A DNA stretch of 28,466 nucleotides, from assembly GCA_934180065.1 (NCBI GenBank), contig CAKPRA010000024.1, positions 1 through 28,466 of the forward strand, read 5' to 3'. Origin of the DNA: an uncultured Clostridia bacterium. GTDB taxonomy: Bacteria; Bacillota; Clostridia; TANB77; CAG-508. A program made the position numbers and the translations under genes. This document shows, in pieces, positions 1 to 15,900 of this stretch. Every line of letters begins with the position of its first letter. Position 1 is the stretch's first letter. The notes under the pieces were generated by a model. It did no database searches and was not told the origin of the DNA. It saw only the letters and a list, made by a program, of their open reading frames with translations.

Positions 1-3000
1 TGGAATACATATGGACACCTATTTACACAAGATGCAAATTATAAATTATATGCAACACCAGTAGAAACAGACAAAGACATAATAACAGTGGCAGTAACAA
101 GAAGTAGATATTCAAGTAGCAGTTATCAAACAGGTGCAATAGCAGATATAAACGGAATGGTATATACAGTAGGATATAATGAGTACGGTGAAGTAGGAAA
201 TGGAACAACCGAAAATACAATAACACCAGTATGTATAAGTCAAGTTAAACTAAAAGTAATACCAAATACTATTAATTACAAAAAAGCAGGTGATACTGGA
301 GAAAAAATAACATATTCAGTATCAGCAGGATTTAACTTATTATATGAAACAATAGATCAGGGAAATTGTGAATTTAAATCATTAGATGAAGATATAGCAA
401 CAGTAGCCGATGATGGTACAGTAACAGCAACTGGAAATGGAAGTACATTTATTAAAGTATACAACAAACAAAATGATTGCTATGCAAGAGTTAAAGTTCA
501 AGTTAATGGGGAACAAGGACGTACTCAAGCTAAAATAGTAGGTGGATGGAATTATTTTGTAGCACTAAAATCAAATGGTGAAGTTTGGACTTGGGGATAT
601 AATGGATATGGACAACTAGGTATGTCAGATAAAATAAATAGATTAAAACCAACAAAAACAAGCATATTTGATTCAAAAGATGAAAATCAAAAAATATATG
701 CAATAGATGTAGCAGCAGGTGCATATCATACAGTTGTATTAAAATCTGATGGAACAGTATGGACTACAGGATACAATGGATATGGTCAACTTGGAGATGG
801 TACTACAGATAATCAAGTAGATTTTATTAAAGTAGAAGGTATTCCAGAAAAAGTAGTTGCGGTTTCTGCAAATTATTACACATCATATGCATTAACAGAA
901 AATGGAAATGTATATGGTTGGGGATATAATTATTATGGTCAACTTGGAAATAATAGTTCAAGTACAGCATATGTACCAGTAAAAATGCAAAAAGTATCAA
1001 ATATTATACAAATATCAGCAGGTCAAAATTATGTAACAATGTTAGATGCTGATGGAACAGTATGGAGCGTTGGATACAATGAAAATGGCCAATTTGGTTT
1101 AAACAATACAAATAATTACTATTTACCACAAAAGATGAAAAATGAAGAGGGTACAGGAGTTCTTAAAAATATTAAAAAAGTATCAGCTGGAACTATTCAT
1201 ACATTAGCTTTATCAGAAGATGGAATTGCATATGCAGTTGGATATAATGGATATGGTCAATTAGGAATAGGAAATAATAGATCAAAATACTTACCAACAA
1301 AAATTATTGACGATTCTGGTGAAGTTGTTAAAAACATCAAAAATGTGGAGGCAAATGGATATTCAAGTATTGTTTCTGTAAAACCAAGTAGCATAACAGA
1401 TTCTGAAGGAAATACAACAAAAACAGCAGGAATTTATGTTACTGGATATAATAATTATGGACAATTATTTACTAAAAATGCTACAAATAGAAATACATTA
1501 ATTAAAGTACAAGAAGATAAAAACATAATAACAATGGCAAGTACTAAAAATATATCATATCAAACATCAGCAATTGCAGATGACTTAGGTTTAGTATATA
1601 CAGTTGGATATAATGGCAATGGTGAGATGGGTGATGATTCTACAAGTACAACAACAGAGCCAACAAGTATTTCTGAAGCAAGTTTAAAAGTAAATAATTC
1701 AAAAATAGTATTAAACCTAGATACTAATAATACAACGAAAAAGATAGATGCAAATACTGATTTAGGATTTAACTTATTATTTGATACAGTAACTGATGAA
1801 GTTGTTAAATTTAAATCAAGAGATACAAAAATAGCAACAGTAAGTGATACTGGTGTTGTTACAGGAAAATCTTATGGAAAAACACAAATTGAAGTAACAA
1901 CAAATAAATTACCTAATACAGTATTAGTAGATGTAGAAGTATTAAGAAAAAATGATATAACAATACCAAAACTTGTTAGTGGTCAGGACTTTACAATAGC
2001 ATTAAAAGCTGACGGTACAGTATGGTCTTGGGGATATAATTACTATGGTCAATTAGGACTAGGTGATAATTCTAATAGATATAAACCTACTGAATTAAAT
2101 ATAAATAATGTAGTTGATATATCTGCCGGAAGTAATCACGTATTACTATTAACAAAAGATGGAAAAGTATATTCATTTGGTTCAAATAGTTATGGTCAAT
2201 TAGGTAGAAATGGAAACACACTTGTACCAGAGAAAATTACAACATTAGAAAATGTAACTAAAATTTCTGCGGGTAGTTATCATTCTATGGCTGTAACAGA
2301 AGATGGATCTGTTTATACTTGGGGATATAACGGAAATGGACAACTTGGAAATGGAACTTCAACAAGTAACGCAGTTCCAAGCAAAATTAGATTAAAAAAT
2401 ATAATAAAAATTGCAACTAACAATCAAACTTCAACAGCTATTGATGGTGATGGAAACCTATATGCGTGGGGATATAATGGATATGGACAACTTGGAAATG
2501 AAACAACATCAAATGTATATCTTCCAAGAGCAGTGTTGTCATTAAGCAATATTGTTGATGTTGCAGTTGAAAATAATACAATTATAGCAGTAGATAAAAA
2601 TGGAAATGTTTTATCTAGTGGATATAATGGTTATGGAAATTTAGGAAATAACACAAAAACAACTAGATATAAATTTGAAAAAGTTATAGATCATATTGAT
2701 ACAATAACAACAGGCGAAGGTGATAATACCACAACAACTGAAAATCCTAAATATTTAACAGATGTTAAATCTATTGAAGCAGGAAATAATTATGCAATTG
2801 CAATAAAGAATGACGGAACAGCCGTTACTTGGGGTTATAACGGTTATGGCCAATCTGCAAATGGAAATACTGAAAATAACTTATTACCTGTAAAACTACA
2901 TTACGGTGTAGATAAAGATGGAATAGATGAAATAATTTGTGCATCAGCTGGTGAAGGTACAACAGTATTGGCAAGAGCAGATGGAAAAGTATGGTCTATA

Positions 3001-6000
3001 GGTAAAAATAGTTATGGACAATTAGGTGATAGTTCTGTAACAAATAAAAATGAATTTGTATGTATTAGTAAACCAATTTTATTATTCGAAGAAACACCAA
3101 TAAGAATAAAAGGAATTGGAAATAGCAAAAATGCAAAAGTTAGTATGTCTCAAGGATTTAACCTATTATATAATAGTGTAGATAATTCAGAGCTTACATT
3201 TACAAGTAGAAATAAATCAATAGCAACAGTAGAAGAATCAACAGGTAAAATAACATCTGTTAAAAAAGGTAAAACACAAATATCTGTAACAGATAAAATT
3301 TCAGGACAAACAACTTCAGCAGATGTATATGTATTAGGTGAAGAAGATATTACATTCCCACAAATTGAAAGTAGCAATTATGCAACAGTAACTTTAAAAG
3401 CTAATGGGGAAGTTTGGAGTTATGGTTATAATGGCTATGGTCAACTAGGAACTGGTGATACTTCAAATAAAATATTACCAACATATACAGGAATAAATGG
3501 AATAATGCAAATAGCTCTTGGTAATGAACATACAGTGGCTGTAGATAAAGACGGACACGTATGGACTTGGGGTTACAATAATTATGGCCAATTAGGAAAT
3601 GGTACAACTGGAGGAGTAAGCACTGAAAAAGTACAAGTAAAATCACCAGATGGAGAAGGCGTATTGGAAAATATTATATCTGTAGCAGCAGGTAATTCAT
3701 ATTCTGTAGCATTAGATAAAGACGGAAATGTGTATACTTGGGGATATAATGGATATGGACAACTTGGTTTAGGTGATGGAAATTATAGAGCATTACCTGT
3801 TAAAGTTGATGGCTTACAAGGAATTATTAAAATTAAAGCTGGAAATGTTTCTACATTTGCAATTGATAATAATAATAAATTGTGGTCAGCAGGATATAAT
3901 GGATATGGAAATTTAGGGGATGGAACAACTGGTAATAAAACATCATTTGTTAAAATAGATGCTCTTGAAAATGTAGCTGATGTTTCAGCTAGTCCAACAA
4001 ATAGTACAATTGTGTTGTTATTAGATGGAACTGTATGGGGATTTGGTAATAATGCAAATAATGCTTTAACAAATGTTGGTGGAGCAATACCTCAACAATT
4101 ACAAGGACCAGATGGAGCTTTAGATAATGTAACAGCTATAGGAACTGGATATTATTCAGGATATGCAATTACTTCTGAAGAAAAAGTTATTGCTTGGGGA
4201 TTGAATAATTATTCACAATTAGCATCAGGAGATACATCAACTAAATCAGTACCTGTATTTATGAAAGATAAAGATGGAAATGATTTTACAGATGCAATGA
4301 TTATATCTGGAGGAATTTATAATACAGAGCTTGCTAAAAACGATGGTACTGTATGGTCAATTGGATATAATGGATATGGTGAATTAGGAGATGGTTCAAC
4401 AACTTCTAAAAATAAAATTGAATGTATTTCAACACAATATATTAAATTACAAGAAAGAGAAGTTACATTAAAATTATCAAATCCAGAATATCAAATAAAC
4501 CCAGAAACAGTTTATGGATTTAACTTATTATTTGATGTTGTTGAAAATAATGGATTTGAATATGAATCATCTGATAATAATATTGCAACTGTTGATAAAA
4601 CAACTGGTAAGGTTGTGGCAAAAAATACAGGAAGAGCATATATAACATTAAAATGTAAAAATTCAGATGATGAAGCAAGAGTTGTTATAAATGTAATTGC
4701 AGAAGATAAAAAAGTTAGAGAAAAAGTTGAAGCAGGTAATATTCATTCATTAGCCTTAAAACAAGATGGAACAATTTGGAGTTGGGGAGATAATTCTCAA
4801 GGCGAAATGGGAAATGGTCAAATTAATTCTATTAAGACAGATGAACCAACACAAATTAAAACAGGAGTGTATACAGAAGTTAAACAAGAGCAAACAGATG
4901 AAGGCTCTACACAAATAACAACAACACAAATTGAGGTTAACTTAGATAATATTAAAGATATAGCAGCAGGATATTATTATAATTTAGCTGTTGATAGTGA
5001 TGGATATGTATATTCTTGGGGATATAATGGATATGGTCAATTAGGAGATAACACAAATGAATCAAGAGCAATTCCAACAAGAATTGAAGGATTAGATCAT
5101 ATTTCTAAAGTATACATCTATGGAAATGCAAGTATGGCAATTAGTGAACAAGGTGAAATTTATGTATGGGGTTATAAATATTCTAAGGTTCCAACCAAAA
5201 TTAATTTCTATAGCAAAGCAGTAGATATACACGGAAAATTAATATTAGCAGAAGACGGAAGTGTTTGGTATTTATCTGAAAATCCAAGTAGAATAGCTGG
5301 ATTACAAAATATTGTAGAAATAGCTTCTGAAGATAATTATTATTCTGCATTAGATACAAAAGGTCAAGTATGGGTATGGGGATATAATGGATATGGTCAA
5401 CTATCTCAAGGAAATAGATCAAATGTAGATGAACCAGTACCTGTAAAAGTACAAAAGAATAGTGAAAATACAGAAGAACTTGAATATGAAGTACTAAAAG
5501 ATATTGTTGAAATAAAAGCTGGAAATGATAACTTACAAATGGTATCTAAAGATGGCTCATTATATGTTTCTGGATATAGTGGATATGGACAATTAGGAAC
5601 AGGTGAATATAATTCATATATTACAATAGCAACTAAAGCTAAAAATATGGATAAAACAAAATTTGTAGATTCTAATGCTTATCACAGCATTGCTTCTGAT
5701 ACAAGCGGTTTTGTTTATACATCTGGATATAATGCTTATGGAGAGCTTGGAAATGGAACATATACACAATCAAATGAGTTCGGTGCAATTGGAGATACAT
5801 ATGTACATGTAAGTGAAAATAGAGTAGCAATAGAAGAAGGAAAATCTAAAAATATTAAAGCATCATTAGATAATAAGTTTAATTTAATTAAAGATACAGT
5901 TGATAGTGGAAATATTACATACGAATCTTTAAATAATGACATTGCAACAGTTGATTCTGATGGAACAATAAATGCTAAACAAATGGGAACAGTAGAAATT

Positions 6001-9000
6001 ATTGCAACTCATACAATTACACATAAATCAACAGCAGTATTTGTTCAAGTAGTACCAAATGAAAAAACAACAGTTCCAAAAGTTGAAATTGGTGATACAC
6101 ATTCTGTAGCATTAAAAGCAGATGGAACAATTTGGACTTGGGGAAATAACTCTGATGGTCAATTAGGTATTGGAGATAATGTAAATAAGACTTACCCAAC
6201 AAAAGTAATTGAAATTGAAAATGCAATAGATGTTTCAGTAGGTTATTATGACACTGTAGTTGTTAAAAAAGACGGAACAGTTTGGTCTTGGGGATATAAT
6301 GGATATGGTCAATTAGGAGATGGAACAAGCTCTAGTAGAACAAGTCCAGTACAAGTAATAAGACAAGATGGGGCATTTTTAACAAAAATTGTAAAAGTAT
6401 CAGCAGGAACTTACCGTACAGTAGCATTAGATGAAGATGGTAATGTATGGGTATGGGGCTACAGATATGGAAGCTCAGCAGTTAAATTAGCTAATTTGAA
6501 AAATATTATTGATATTTCACCAAATTATGCAGTAAATCAATCTGGAGAAGTATTTAAAGTTGATACTCAAGAAATAAAATTACAATTAGCTAATATTATA
6601 AGAGTTTCTGAAAGCTCAAATCATGCATTATTCTTAACAAAAGCTGGAAAGGGATATAGTATTGGCGCAAATAATAAAGGTCAATTAGGTGATGGAACAA
6701 CAACTGCAAAATCAAATCCAGTTATGATTCAAAATAGCACTGGTGTACAAACATTAACTGATATTAAAGAATTAAAAGCTGGAACAGAATTTTCAATTGC
6801 TATAATGAAAAATGGAGATACTTATACTTGGGGAAGTAACGAAAATTATAAATTAGCAACAGATCAAGAAAATTATAGAGTATATCCAAAGAAAAACGAG
6901 CAAACAAATAAAGCAATATTTGGTGATGCAGGACCAAACAATGGTGCAATTATTGATGAACAAGGATATGTTTATACTTGGGGTTTAGGAACATACGGTA
7001 ATTTAGGAAATAAATTATATGTTGATTCATCAGTACCAGTATTAGTTGGTGCTCAAGAAGCCGGACTTAACGAATATGACATAGTATTACATAAAGGCGA
7101 AACTTACCAAATTGTTGTAACAAATAAAACATTTAATGTTTTAAAAGAAGTTCAAGAAAAAGGTGAAATGAACTATAGTATTGGAAATAGTCAAATTGCA
7201 ACTATTTCTAGCAGTGGACTTGTAACAGGTGCAAAAGAAGGAAAAACAACAGCTATTGTAAATAAAGTTGGATCAGATTCAACAAGCATTGCAAATGTTA
7301 CAGTTTTACCAGATGGCGTAGATATTGAACCAATGGCTAAAACTTGTATGTCACATACAGTTGTTTTAAAAGCTAATGGAACAGTATGGAGCTATGGTGT
7401 AAATTCAAGTTATGAATTAGGTAATGGAACTACAACAAGTAGTGATAGACCTGTTCAAGTTAAGTTTCCAGAAGGAACAATAATTAAACAAATAGCAGTA
7501 GGTAATACTCATAACTTAGCATTAGATACTGATGGAAATGTTTGGGGTTGGGGTGTAAACTCAAATAATTCATTAGGAAGAACAGCAAGCAAACCAGTAA
7601 ATTTAGGAATTAGCAATGTTAAGAAAATTGCTGCAAATAATGATCAAAGTATGATATTAACAACAGATGGATATGTATATGTATGGGGATTAAATGTAAA
7701 TGGTGAATTAGGTACAGGAACATACAATACAGTAAAAACACCTACTTTACTAAATTATGTAAGTGATATATTAGATATTTCATTAGGTAAAAATCATTCT
7801 ATATTATTAACAACAAATGGAAAAGTTTTGACTTCTGGTTTAAATGTCTATGGTCAAACTGGAAAAGAAGAAGGAAAATCTAATACATTTACACAAATAG
7901 AAGTACCAGTAACAATTGGTAAAATATCTGCAGGAGATAACCATAGTGTATTATTAAGCACAACTGGAGATGTATATACATTTGGATATAATGAACAAGG
8001 TCAGTTAGGTCTTGGAACAAAACGAAATGTAAAAATTCCTACAAAAACAAATGTATCAAATATTATGGATATTTCAGCAGGTAAAAATCAAACAATAGTA
8101 CTTGGTGCAAATAGAATATTATATTCAACAGGTTCAAATAGTAATGGACAATTAGGACTTGGAATTAAAGATGATAAATTATTATTTACTGAAATTACAA
8201 AAGTAAATGATATGATGTCAATATCTTGTGGAAATACATATAATGTAGCTATTAAATATGATGGTGATGTATATGGTTGGGGGGATTATTATCACGGAAC
8301 AACAGTTGTTAAAACAAGAACAAATAGCAGAATACCTGTTAAAGTTGGTAATGATTCAACATATATAGAAGAGCCAGAAATAAGTGTTAATGTAGATGGA
8401 ACTAAACAAATACAAGTTACACCAAAATATAGCTTTAATGTATTCAGAGATGATGAAGAAGAAAGTGATTTCAAATTTGAAAGTATTAATAATGAAATTG
8501 CAACTGTTAATGAAAAAGGTGTTGTAACAGGTGTAAAAACAGGAACAACTTGGGTTAAAGTAATTGAAAATAGTACAGGAAAACAAAACATTGTAATTGT
8601 AAGAGTTATTGAAAAAGATGCAAAATATGTACCTCAAATTGCCGGCGGAGATGGATATGCAGCAGTATTAAAAAGTGATGGTAGTATTTGGGGATTTGGA
8701 TATAATTCTGACGGTCAATTAGGTAATGATAAATTAATACCAATAAATATACCAAGTCAAACTAATATTTTAGCAACATATAAACAAGTTGATGCAGGAA
8801 AGAAATTTACATTAGCTTTAAGAGCAGATGGAACTGTATGGGCTTGGGGAGATAATACTTATGGTGTATTAGGACAAGGTAATAGAGTTTCTGCAAGAAA
8901 ACCAGTACAAGTACAATCATTAACAAATATAGTGGCAATTTCAGCAGGTGATAATCATGCTATAGCATTAGATTGTTTAGGAAATGTTTATACATGGGGA

Positions 9001-9948
9001 TTAAATTCTAGCGGACAATTAGGTAATGGAAATACACAAACAATAAGTGCACCAGAAAAAATTAATAGTATAGGAAATCAAATTGTTGGTGTATCTGCTG
9101 GAGGAAACTTAAGTGCAATAGTTGATTCAACCGGTGCTGTGTATGTATTTGGTGATAATAGTAAAGAGCAAATTGAACAATTTAGGTATAATTATGATGA
9201 ATTTGGTCAAAAGATTTTACCAGCACTTAATACATATATTTCAGAGCCAGTAAAAATGAAATCAGTTAACAATGCTGTTAAAGTAGAATGTTTACAAAGT
9301 GGATTTGTAATATTAAAAACAGATGGCAGTGTTGTGAAAACAAATAAATATGCTAAAGAGCAAGATACAGAGCTAGAAAATGTAGCTATAAGTAATATAG
9401 TTGATATTTCTGGAAAAAATGAAAACATTGTGTTATTGGATAAAGATTTAAATACATATACTTTTGGAGATAATAAAGAAGGCCAAGCTGGTATAGGTAC
9501 AACAAGTGATAGAGTTATTTTACAAAAGGTAAATATGATTGAAGAAAAGACATATTTCAATATTGGTGCAGGATATAAAAATAACTATATAATTGATACA
9601 GAAGGATTTATATATGGTGCGGGTTCAAATGAATATGGTCAACTAGGAAATAGTACATATGATAATAGTTTACAATTTACATTAGTTGGAGATAGAAAAT
9701 TTGAGATTGTTCCAGATGCTAGAACTATGAAGCAACCTGAAGAGGAAACTGTATCAATAGAGGCAAATGTATTTAATGTGTTTAATCATAATAAAAGGAA
9801 ATTAACTGATTATGAATGGAGTTCAAGCAATACAGATGTTGTAGTAGTTAATAATGGTGTTCTTGTATCACAAGATATGGGAACTGCAACAATTACTGCA
9901 AAAGATAAGGCAACAGGTGCAACAGCAACAGCATTAAGAGTTGTTCAA
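1..9948 (+). repeat. RCC1 propeller / Ig-like super-repeat array within the giant gene
   Basis: A unit of about 1,270-1,430 bp repeats in tandem. Each unit is seven RCC1 blades, of the type (I/V)xxIsAGxxHxxAL, DGxVWxWG, YNGYGQLG, followed by an Ig-like domain of about 85 aa recognised by FNLL/FNV, a SxxxIATV core and a G.A/T.I.V strand. Ig-like domains start near 247, 1684, 3079, 4444, 5806, 7075, 8374 and 9697. Counting blades between them by eye gives seven in each complete block, the number in a closed RCC1 propeller. Base 1 falls in the sixth or seventh blade of an earlier propeller, so more units may lie upstream. Boundaries are approximate. Confidence 0.9.
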
Positions 9949-12900
9949 CCATTAGATGAACAAAGAATTGATACTATTAGTGTAAATGGTAAAGAAGCAA
10001 AAATATCTGGTGAAAACAAATATGAAGTTTCAGTAGAAAAAAATCCAGATGGAACAGGAACACTAGTAATAAAAACAAAAGATAGTACAGATCAAATTAG
10101 TATTGATGAAGGTACAACATATTCAGAGGGAACATTGACACAAGATATACAATTAGATACTAAAACAAAAATAGTAAAAATAAGAGTTAAAGTTAGCAAT
10201 GGAAAATTAGTTGATTATATATTAACAATTAATGTAATTTCAAATGATGCAACTTTAGCAGAGCTAACTGTTGATGATGTTGTTCCTACAGCAATAAGCT
10301 CTACAGAATACGAAATTATTGTAAAAGATACAGTAACAAAACCTGTAATTCATGCAGTAGCAAATTATCGTAAAGCAACAGTAAGCATAGATGCAGGTAT
10401 TCCAGAAAAGAAAGAATCAACAAAAACAGTTGATATTTCAACTGTAATAAAGAAAACTATACCTATCCAGGTAACTGCAGAAAATGGAGATGTGGTAACA
10501 TATAGTTTAACAATTTATAAACAAGATGCCTTAACTCAATTAGAATCAATAATGGTAAATGGAAAAGAAGCAACAAAATTAAGTGAATTTGATTATAAAG
10601 CTATTATTTCAAAAGATATTGATTCTTCAGAAATTATTGCAAATACAATATACTCAAAAGCTAGAGCAGAAATAAATGGTTTAGGCGAAGAAGTACAAAT
10701 TACTAAAAAAACAGTAGCTACTATCCAAGATGAAACTATTGTAAAAATTTATGTAAGAGCTGGAGAAGGAGAAAACGAAAGAGAAAAAGTATATACATTA
10801 ACTATTGACAAAGAAGGAACAGAAGATATTCAAGGATTATTTTCTGTAACTGTAAATGGTAAAGAAATTAAGCCTGTAGGCAAAATTTATAATGCATATA
10901 TTGGAGATAAAACAAGTTCAGTTACAGTAGAAGCTATAACAATTAGTGATAAAGACTTAGTAAAAATTGGTGATACAGATGCTAAAGTTCATATTTCTAC
11001 ACAAACTGTGGAAATAAATGAGGGTATAACAACATATACAATTACTGTAATAGATCCAGAAGATAGTACAAAAACAAAAGAATTTACTTTAAATATTAAA
11101 AAGCCATCAGCAGATAATTCATTAATGTCTATAACTGTTGGAAATAAAGAATTTTCTAAAGAAGCTGTTAAACAAAATGGTTCAAATATTTATAAAGTTA
11201 GTATTTCTGATAAATATGAAAAAGTAGATGTAATAGCAAAAGCAAACTATGAGCAAGCTGATGTTAGTGTAAATCACGAAGAATATGAAAAAGGTATTTC
11301 ATCAAGAGAGGTTCAAACTGGGGAAAGTGAACCTATAAAAGTGGATATATTAATAAAAGCTACAAATGGTGATGTTGCTACATATACATTAGAAATTTAT
11401 AAAGAAAATAGTAACAATAATTTGAAACAAGTAACTGTAGATGGAAATAAAGCAACACTAAGTAAAACTGAAAATGATACATATGAATATACTTTAGATA
11501 AAGTTGTAGATAAAGTTACAATTGGAGCAATTGCAGAAGAGCTTTCAAGTAAAGTTGGAATAAATTCATATGAACAAGAAAAATCTGCTTCATATAGAGA
11601 TGTTAAATTTGAAGGTAGATCAATTACTGTAAGCATACCAGTAACATCAGAAGATGGAACAACTAGAACATATAAATTAATTGTGTATGCACTTCCTGAT
11701 AATGTAAATCTTTCACTTGTAAAAGTAAATGGTAAAACAGCAAATGCAGTACCAGTTAATAAATATGAGGCAAGAGTAAACAAAAATGCAACAAGTTTTG
11801 AATTATATGCAATACCTGAAGATTCAAAAGCTAAAGTACAAATTGATAGTAATACAGAAGTTACAGGAACAGCAAATGCAACAATTAGTAAAAATTCAGA
11901 TGAAGTAACTGTTACAATAAAAGTAACAGCTCAAGATGGAACAACTCAAACATATACAGTAGTTGTTACAAATCAATCTGATGATTGTAAATTAGCAATA
12001 TTAAAAGTAGATGGGGAAACATTACAACCAGACGAAACAGGAGTTTATAAAGTTGATAAAAAATTCTTAACAGAGTCTGTTGATGTTCAAGCAATTGCAA
12101 ATAATAATTATGCATCAGTAAGTATTAATGAAACAACACCTACTCTTGAAGAGCAAACATCAAATGTTACAACACCAGATATGTCTAATACTATAAAAAT
12201 CAAAGTTATAGCAGAAGATGGTACAAGTAAAGAGTATACTTTAATAGTAAATAAATTATCTAATGAAACAGTAGCAAAAATAACGATATCTTATGTGGTA
12301 GATGGAGTTATTAAAGAGCAAGATGTTGAATTAGATGCAAATAATAAAGGTACGTTAAGAATACAAAATCAAGAATCTGTTGATATTAAAGTTGTTGCCA
12401 AAGACCCTCTTGCTAAAGTTTCTATTAATGGAAGCTTGAGTGAAGTAAAACAAATGGTCGAAACAATACCTACAATAGAGCAAACTACAAATGTTCCAAT
12501 TCAAGTAATTGCTCAAGATGGAACAGTTGGAAATTATGAAATTACAATTGTTAAGGCATCAAAAAATAATAATTTGGCATCAATAAGTGCTGATGGAATA
12601 GATCAAGATGATATTGTAAAAACATCAGATAATTCATATACAATTAAAATGCCAGATACTATGAATATTCTTAAATTAAAAGCAATTGCTGAAAGTGAAT
12701 TTGCAACAGTTAAAATTGATGATGGTGAATATTCAAGCAATAACACTCAAGAATCAGAAATTCAAGTTGATGATTTGACAAAACAAATCAAAATATATGT
12801 AAAATCTGAAAGTGGTGATATTAAAGAATATTTAATAACAATTCAAAAAGTAACTGATTTAAGATTAGATAGTGTAAAAGTAGATGATCAAGAATGTAGA

Positions 12901-15900
12901 ATTGAAGATGGAAATTATGTAGCATTTATTGATAATGGAACAAAAGAAGTTGCATTAAAAATTACACCAAAAAATAAAGATGCATTAATTGCTACTAAAG
13001 AATCTACAGATAGTAAATGGGGAGATGCAGAATCAAAAGATGTTCATATTAAACAAATTAATATAACAGGAGAAGAAACAACAGTATTAATTCAAGCAAA
13101 AGATCCTGCAGATTCTACAAGAATTAAAGAATATTCTGTAATTATAAAATATAAATCTTCTAATTCAGATCTAGAGCTTGTTAGAGTTGATGATAAAGAT
13201 GCAATTAAAATGGATGATGGATATTATGCAATTACTACAATGAGTGCATCTACAAGCAAAATATATGTAAAAGCTGTAAATAAATATGCTAAAGTTTCAA
13301 TTTCAAGTTTTGAGGCAGAGCAGGGAAGTAGTGTAAGAAATGTTAATTTAAGTAGTGAAAAAATTACAACAGTTGTTGTTACAATAACATCTCAAGATGG
13401 AAAATCAACTAATACGTTTAATATATTAATTGAAAGAAAATCTGAAGATACAAGTTGTACAATTTTAATAAATGATTCATTAGCAGATGAAATAGATGAA
13501 CAAACACATACATATACAAAATATATTGAAAGATCTGTTACTGAAGCAACAATTCTTGTAACTACTGATAGTGATGTTGCAACAGTTGAAATTGCAGGTG
13601 AAAAACAAACTAAGTTATTAGCTAAAACAGTAGAAATTGCAAATGAAATAACTCAAGTTGATGCAATTGTAACTGCCGAAAATGGCGAAAAAGTTGTAAA
13701 TCACATAAACATTGTTAAAAAGTCAACAGATAATACAATTGCAAGTGTTAAAGTTGATGGATCAGTTATAGAAGAAATAGATGGAAAATATGTTGCTACT
13801 GTTTATGATAAAGGTAAATCAACACAAGATGTATTAGTTGAAGTTACTGCAAATGAAAAACATTCAACAATACAAATTGGTGAAGGTAAAGAATGGCAAC
13901 AAAATCCAGCAAGATCTACTGAAACATTTAAAGATGGAAACAGAAAAATTACTTTAAGTATTAATGTAAAAGCACAAGATCAGAATACAGATGTATTAAC
14001 AAAAGAATTGGAAATTAATATTGTGTCAGATGATGTTTCTATTAAAACTGTAAAAAACGGTGACAATGTTGTAATTGATTATGATGAACAAACACACACA
14101 TATAAAGAATATCTATCAAAAGATATTGAAGAAGTAAGTCTTTCAATTGAGGCAAATAGCCCTTATAGTATTGTAACTTCTGGTGAAACAACAGGAAAAC
14201 AAATTATTTCAATAAATAATATTTCTGTTAAAAATCAAGAAGAGGTAGATATAACAGTAACTGTAACTGCAGAATCTGGAAAATCACAAGATTATACAAT
14301 TAAATTATTAAGAAAATCTGATAATGCAAATGCAGCTCATATTTATGTAGATGGAGTAGATATTATTGATAGATTTGAAGATAAAGATTCAGTACCTACA
14401 TGTGTAATTTCAATTGAAAAGAATAAAAATAGCACATTAATAGAGGCTATTTCAGAAAATGAATTTGCAAGCATTAAAATTGGTGATACTGATTCAGTAA
14501 TTAATAAGGCAAGAGCAAATATCCCATTAGATACTGAAAAATCAACTATTACTGTACCAATAGTAATTACTTCACAAGATGGAACTGTAACAAAAACATA
14601 TAATATTTTATTTGTTAGATTATCAAATGATACTAAAATACAATGGTTAGAGGTAAATAAAAAACACATAATTGAAGATGAAAATGGAAATTATGAAGTT
14701 ACTGTAAAGGCAACTCAAGATATTGCTAGAGTTAAAATTGTATTGTCTAATATTTTAGCTACTGTAACAATGGGTGGAGATGTAAAACAAGGTGAACTTG
14801 AAGAAAACATTATTTTACCTGAAACAGGAGATACTAAAAAGACAATTACTGTAACAGCAATGGACGGAACAGTAAGAACTTGTACATTAACAATTCATAA
14901 ACAAGTAAATAATTTAGGATTAGAAAAAGTGTACTTAAATGGAAGAATTGCAACTAAAGTAGATGAGGATACATTTAAAATTGATGTTAAAAAGGGAACA
15001 TCACTAGCAGACATAAAGGCTATTGCAAGTAAGTCTGACGAGTATGTAAGTATTCAAAATAATAGTCAAACTAAGGGTGAAAATACATATAAAAATTGCA
15101 CAATTACATCAAAAGAAATTCCTATTAAAGTTACTGCTATGTTTGAGGATGAAGTTGATGAACAAAAACAATATAAATTAATAATAAATGAAGTTGAAGA
15201 GCCAGATGTTGTCGAAGATTTAAAAGTAACAATTAAATTAGATGATGAGGAAATTCCTCAAGACACAGATGGAAATTATGTAAAAGTTGTAAGCAATGAT
15301 AAAGATAATGGTGCATTATGGGCTGGAATTACATCAGAAACTTCTAAAGTAAAAATTAAAGACGATAATGGAGAAACAGATTATGAATATCCATCAAGTC
15401 AAAAGAATATTACTTTACAAAATGGGGTAACAGAAGTGACTGTAACAGTTCAAAATGGAGCTTCAGAGGAAAAAGAATATATGGTATATATTATAAAAGA
15501 TACTGAAGATTTAGATAATGCAAACATAAAAGAAATTATTGCTGGTAAAGGAGCTGTAACAGAAGGAGTAATCTCACCAGAGCAAGATGGTTCATATACA
15601 ACATTTATTAAAAAAGGTGAAACAACAATTGAATTAACAGCAAAATCAGAATATCCATATTCAAAAGTAAGTATTGATGGAAACCAAGAAACAAGAGGAA
15701 CAAATACAAATAATATTAATATGGGTGATCTATCAGAAAAACAAGTTATTGTAAAAATAACATCTATTGATGGAACAACAGAGCAATATATTGTTAATAT
15801 TTATCGTGAACCAAGTGAATTAGATTTAAAATCTGTATTTGTGGATAATAGACAGGCAACTAAAGTTGATGATACAAATTATACAATTGATATTGTAAAA

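Noticed and set aside
88..90. GTG at base 88 as the start of the giant gene
   Set aside because: The frame is open from base 1 and the preceding residues are already RCC1-like; there is no ribosome site.
542..9660. CRISPR-like short regular DNA repeats (ggatataatggatatggtcaa)
   Set aside because: They code for the RCC1 blade motif GYNGYGQ in one reading frame, with varied spacing and no spacer-repeat structure.
11397..11783. 128-codon minus-strand ORF and similar long ORFs opposite the giant gene
   Set aside because: They are low-complexity complements of the repeat coding frame, with no ribosome site and no recognisable domain.
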